NCBI RefSeq assembly: GCF_901709675.1
Contig: NC_051106.1
Location: 7,142,001 to 7,206,000 of the forward strand
Length of the DNA stretch: 64,000 bases
Origin: Syngnathus acus
Lineage: Eukaryota > Chordata > Actinopteri > Syngnathiformes > Syngnathidae
Direction of reading: 5' to 3'
Shown: in pieces, positions 62,521-64,000 of the stretch
Layout: each line of letters starts with the position of its first letter
Position numbering within the stretch: the first letter of the stretch is position 1
The notes under the pieces: model-generated
What the model was told of the DNA's origin: nothing
What the model saw: only the letters and a program-made list of their open reading frames with translations
The model's database searches: none
Position numbers and translations under genes: made by a program

Positions 62521-64000
62521 GCCCCCGATGCAACGATGATGATGCAGCAGTTACATACCAGGATGATTTATTTTTCAATCTTTTGATGACTTTGTCAATT
62601 AAGAGTTGCTGAATAAAGGTAGTGTTGCTTTAAAATGCCCGCTGGCTTTCCTTCCCCTTCACCCCCGCCGGCCCTCCTTCACCCCTGTAAAGACGAAGGC
62701 CGGCCTCGTAATGAAAACAGGAAGCGGTCCGATGCACAGATACCACTTTGGTCTTGTCTTCTGGATTTTGCGTAAAGCCCGCGAAACACTTAGGAAAATA
62801 AATAGAGTGGTAGGAGAAGAGTAGGTAACCCCTCCGCCCGCGCTATCAAGTGTCTGAAGTTTTGTTGCCGGGTCACCCTTTGGCCTGGGTGTTTGGGGGA
62901 AATGCTGTTAAGCTGCTAAGCCAGGTGTATTGCTCCCTTGGGCTCCCTGAAGGGGAAGCGATACATCCCTTCGTCTTTTTTTTTTTTTTTAAAGTGCCTG
63001 CACTGTGGCGGAGAAGCGCTGTCCATAGAGGGTTGCATTTCTGCTGTTACAGTGGAGCATTTAAATAAAAAAAAAATTTGATAGTGTTTTATGGGATTTT
63101 AAATGACTTGGTTTCTATTCATATCTGCCAGTGTTTACATTTTCAAACGATTATTTCTAAAAAAAACTTTTTTTTAAATAAAATACTATTGCAGAAATAA
63201 TGGAACTGCATCGCCAATCTAAAAGTTACATTACCCGCAGTCAATGATAAAAAATAAGTAATTATTAATTGAAGTGATTTGTATTCATCAATAATATTAA
63301 GATAGTGTAATTCAATTTACAGATGAGATTTTTCGAGATCTTAGCTTCTTTATCTCTTAATAAAAAGCACTTTTTTGTGCAGGTGTTCCCAGAGAATGAT
63401 GCTCAATTTTTTAAATTGAGTGTGTACTGTATTATTTAGTGTAAGAGAGTATACAGTACTTTGCTTGTGTCATGTGATTAACCCAAGTGAGGACACATCC
63501 CACTCTGCGAGGAGATGAGTGCATTGTGCTGCAAACATCATTAGATACACCAGTGACAATGCTTCTGCCCACTCCTCCTCCTCCCCTTCCCCATCCCCGG
63601 CCCAACGTAGAATTAGTCTCCATGACAACGGGGTGTCATCGCCAGGTCGAGCCCTCCTATGGGAGCTGCTCTCTCAACCGCCCTTTTATAGATGCACATA
63701 AAAGAGGCTGCCCGGGTCATTCACAAGACATGGGTGCAGGCCAGGCCAGTCCAGGCCACCAATGTTTGTCCCCTTGTGATAACCGAGTGAACTTCATTTT
63801 GGTTGGTAGACTTGTGGAGGGGCAGGGGGGGTTATCCAGAAAAAAAAAGGAAAATACCCAAAAGTGAATTATCTGTCCTGGCGCCTGAGGGGGTACAAGC
63901 CAATTTCAGAGGGGGCAGTGCCCCAATGACCTGCCCCCCTTTAGCGCCACCAATGGCTCAGTTTAGATAATTCGATGCGTGGTGATAATTGCTTTTGACG

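Noticed and set aside
63402-63420. Perfect 8-bp inverted repeat CTCAATTT-TTT-AAATTGAG
   Set aside because: AT-rich and short; expected by chance in such sequence, no terminator context in this genome type.

Overview
The window is vertebrate nuclear DNA, most probably from a ray-finned (percomorph-like teleost) fish. It has one multi-exon gene with GT-AG introns, many dinucleotide and homopolymer tracts, and fragments of interspersed repeats I recognise from fish genomes. I see no bacterial operons, phage, CRISPR arrays or tRNA/rRNA genes. Species and repeat family names are inference from memory; no search was run.

The only gene I can support is a meis2 orthologue on the + strand. It encodes a TALE homeodomain transcription factor that works with PBX and HOX proteins. 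Eight coding exons are in the window: 33266-33277, 33419-33645, 34585-34726, 34822-34872, 34951-35001, 35498-35647, 43300-43414 and 59983-60128. They join in one frame into the first 298 residues: the N-terminal region, the PBC-interaction (Meis_PKNOX_N) domain, the Ser/Thr and acidic linker, and homeodomain helix 1. The exon carrying the TALE loop and the recognition helix lies beyond the right edge, so the gene is cut by the window, not broken. Residues that separate MEIS2 from MEIS1 are present (SPGTG rather than SPSTG, KRQKKRG rather than KRHKKRG, and the [14 protein letters not shown] linker). I could not decide between the teleost copies meis2a and meis2b.

Layout: 1 to about 32380 is a gene-free 5' flank, matching the gene desert known upstream of vertebrate MEIS2. 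It holds scattered TAAT-rich, low-repeat blocks that look like conserved non-coding elements (CNEs), separated by microsatellites and repeat debris. About 32380-33265 is a CpG-rich, TATA-less promoter and leader with an ETS core, two short upstream ORFs and a perfect PBX-MEIS site. Exons 1-6 are packed into 2.4 kb with introns as small as 78 bp. Intron 6 (7.65 kb), intron 7 (16.6 kb) and the visible part of intron 8 (3.9 kb or more) hold further CNE-like blocks and old repeats.

Most interesting signals: three perfect TGATTGACAG PBX-MEIS composite sites (5' flank, leader, and just before exon 7), where about 0.1 is expected by chance, suggesting auto- or cross-regulation; a weak exon 3 donor that would give a truncated MEIS2 if the intron is retained; a degenerate tandem repeat of roughly 150 bp in intron 6; a locally triplicated fish repeat; and a decayed LINE reverse-transcriptase fragment. 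I found no convincing new biological system beyond this regulatory architecture.
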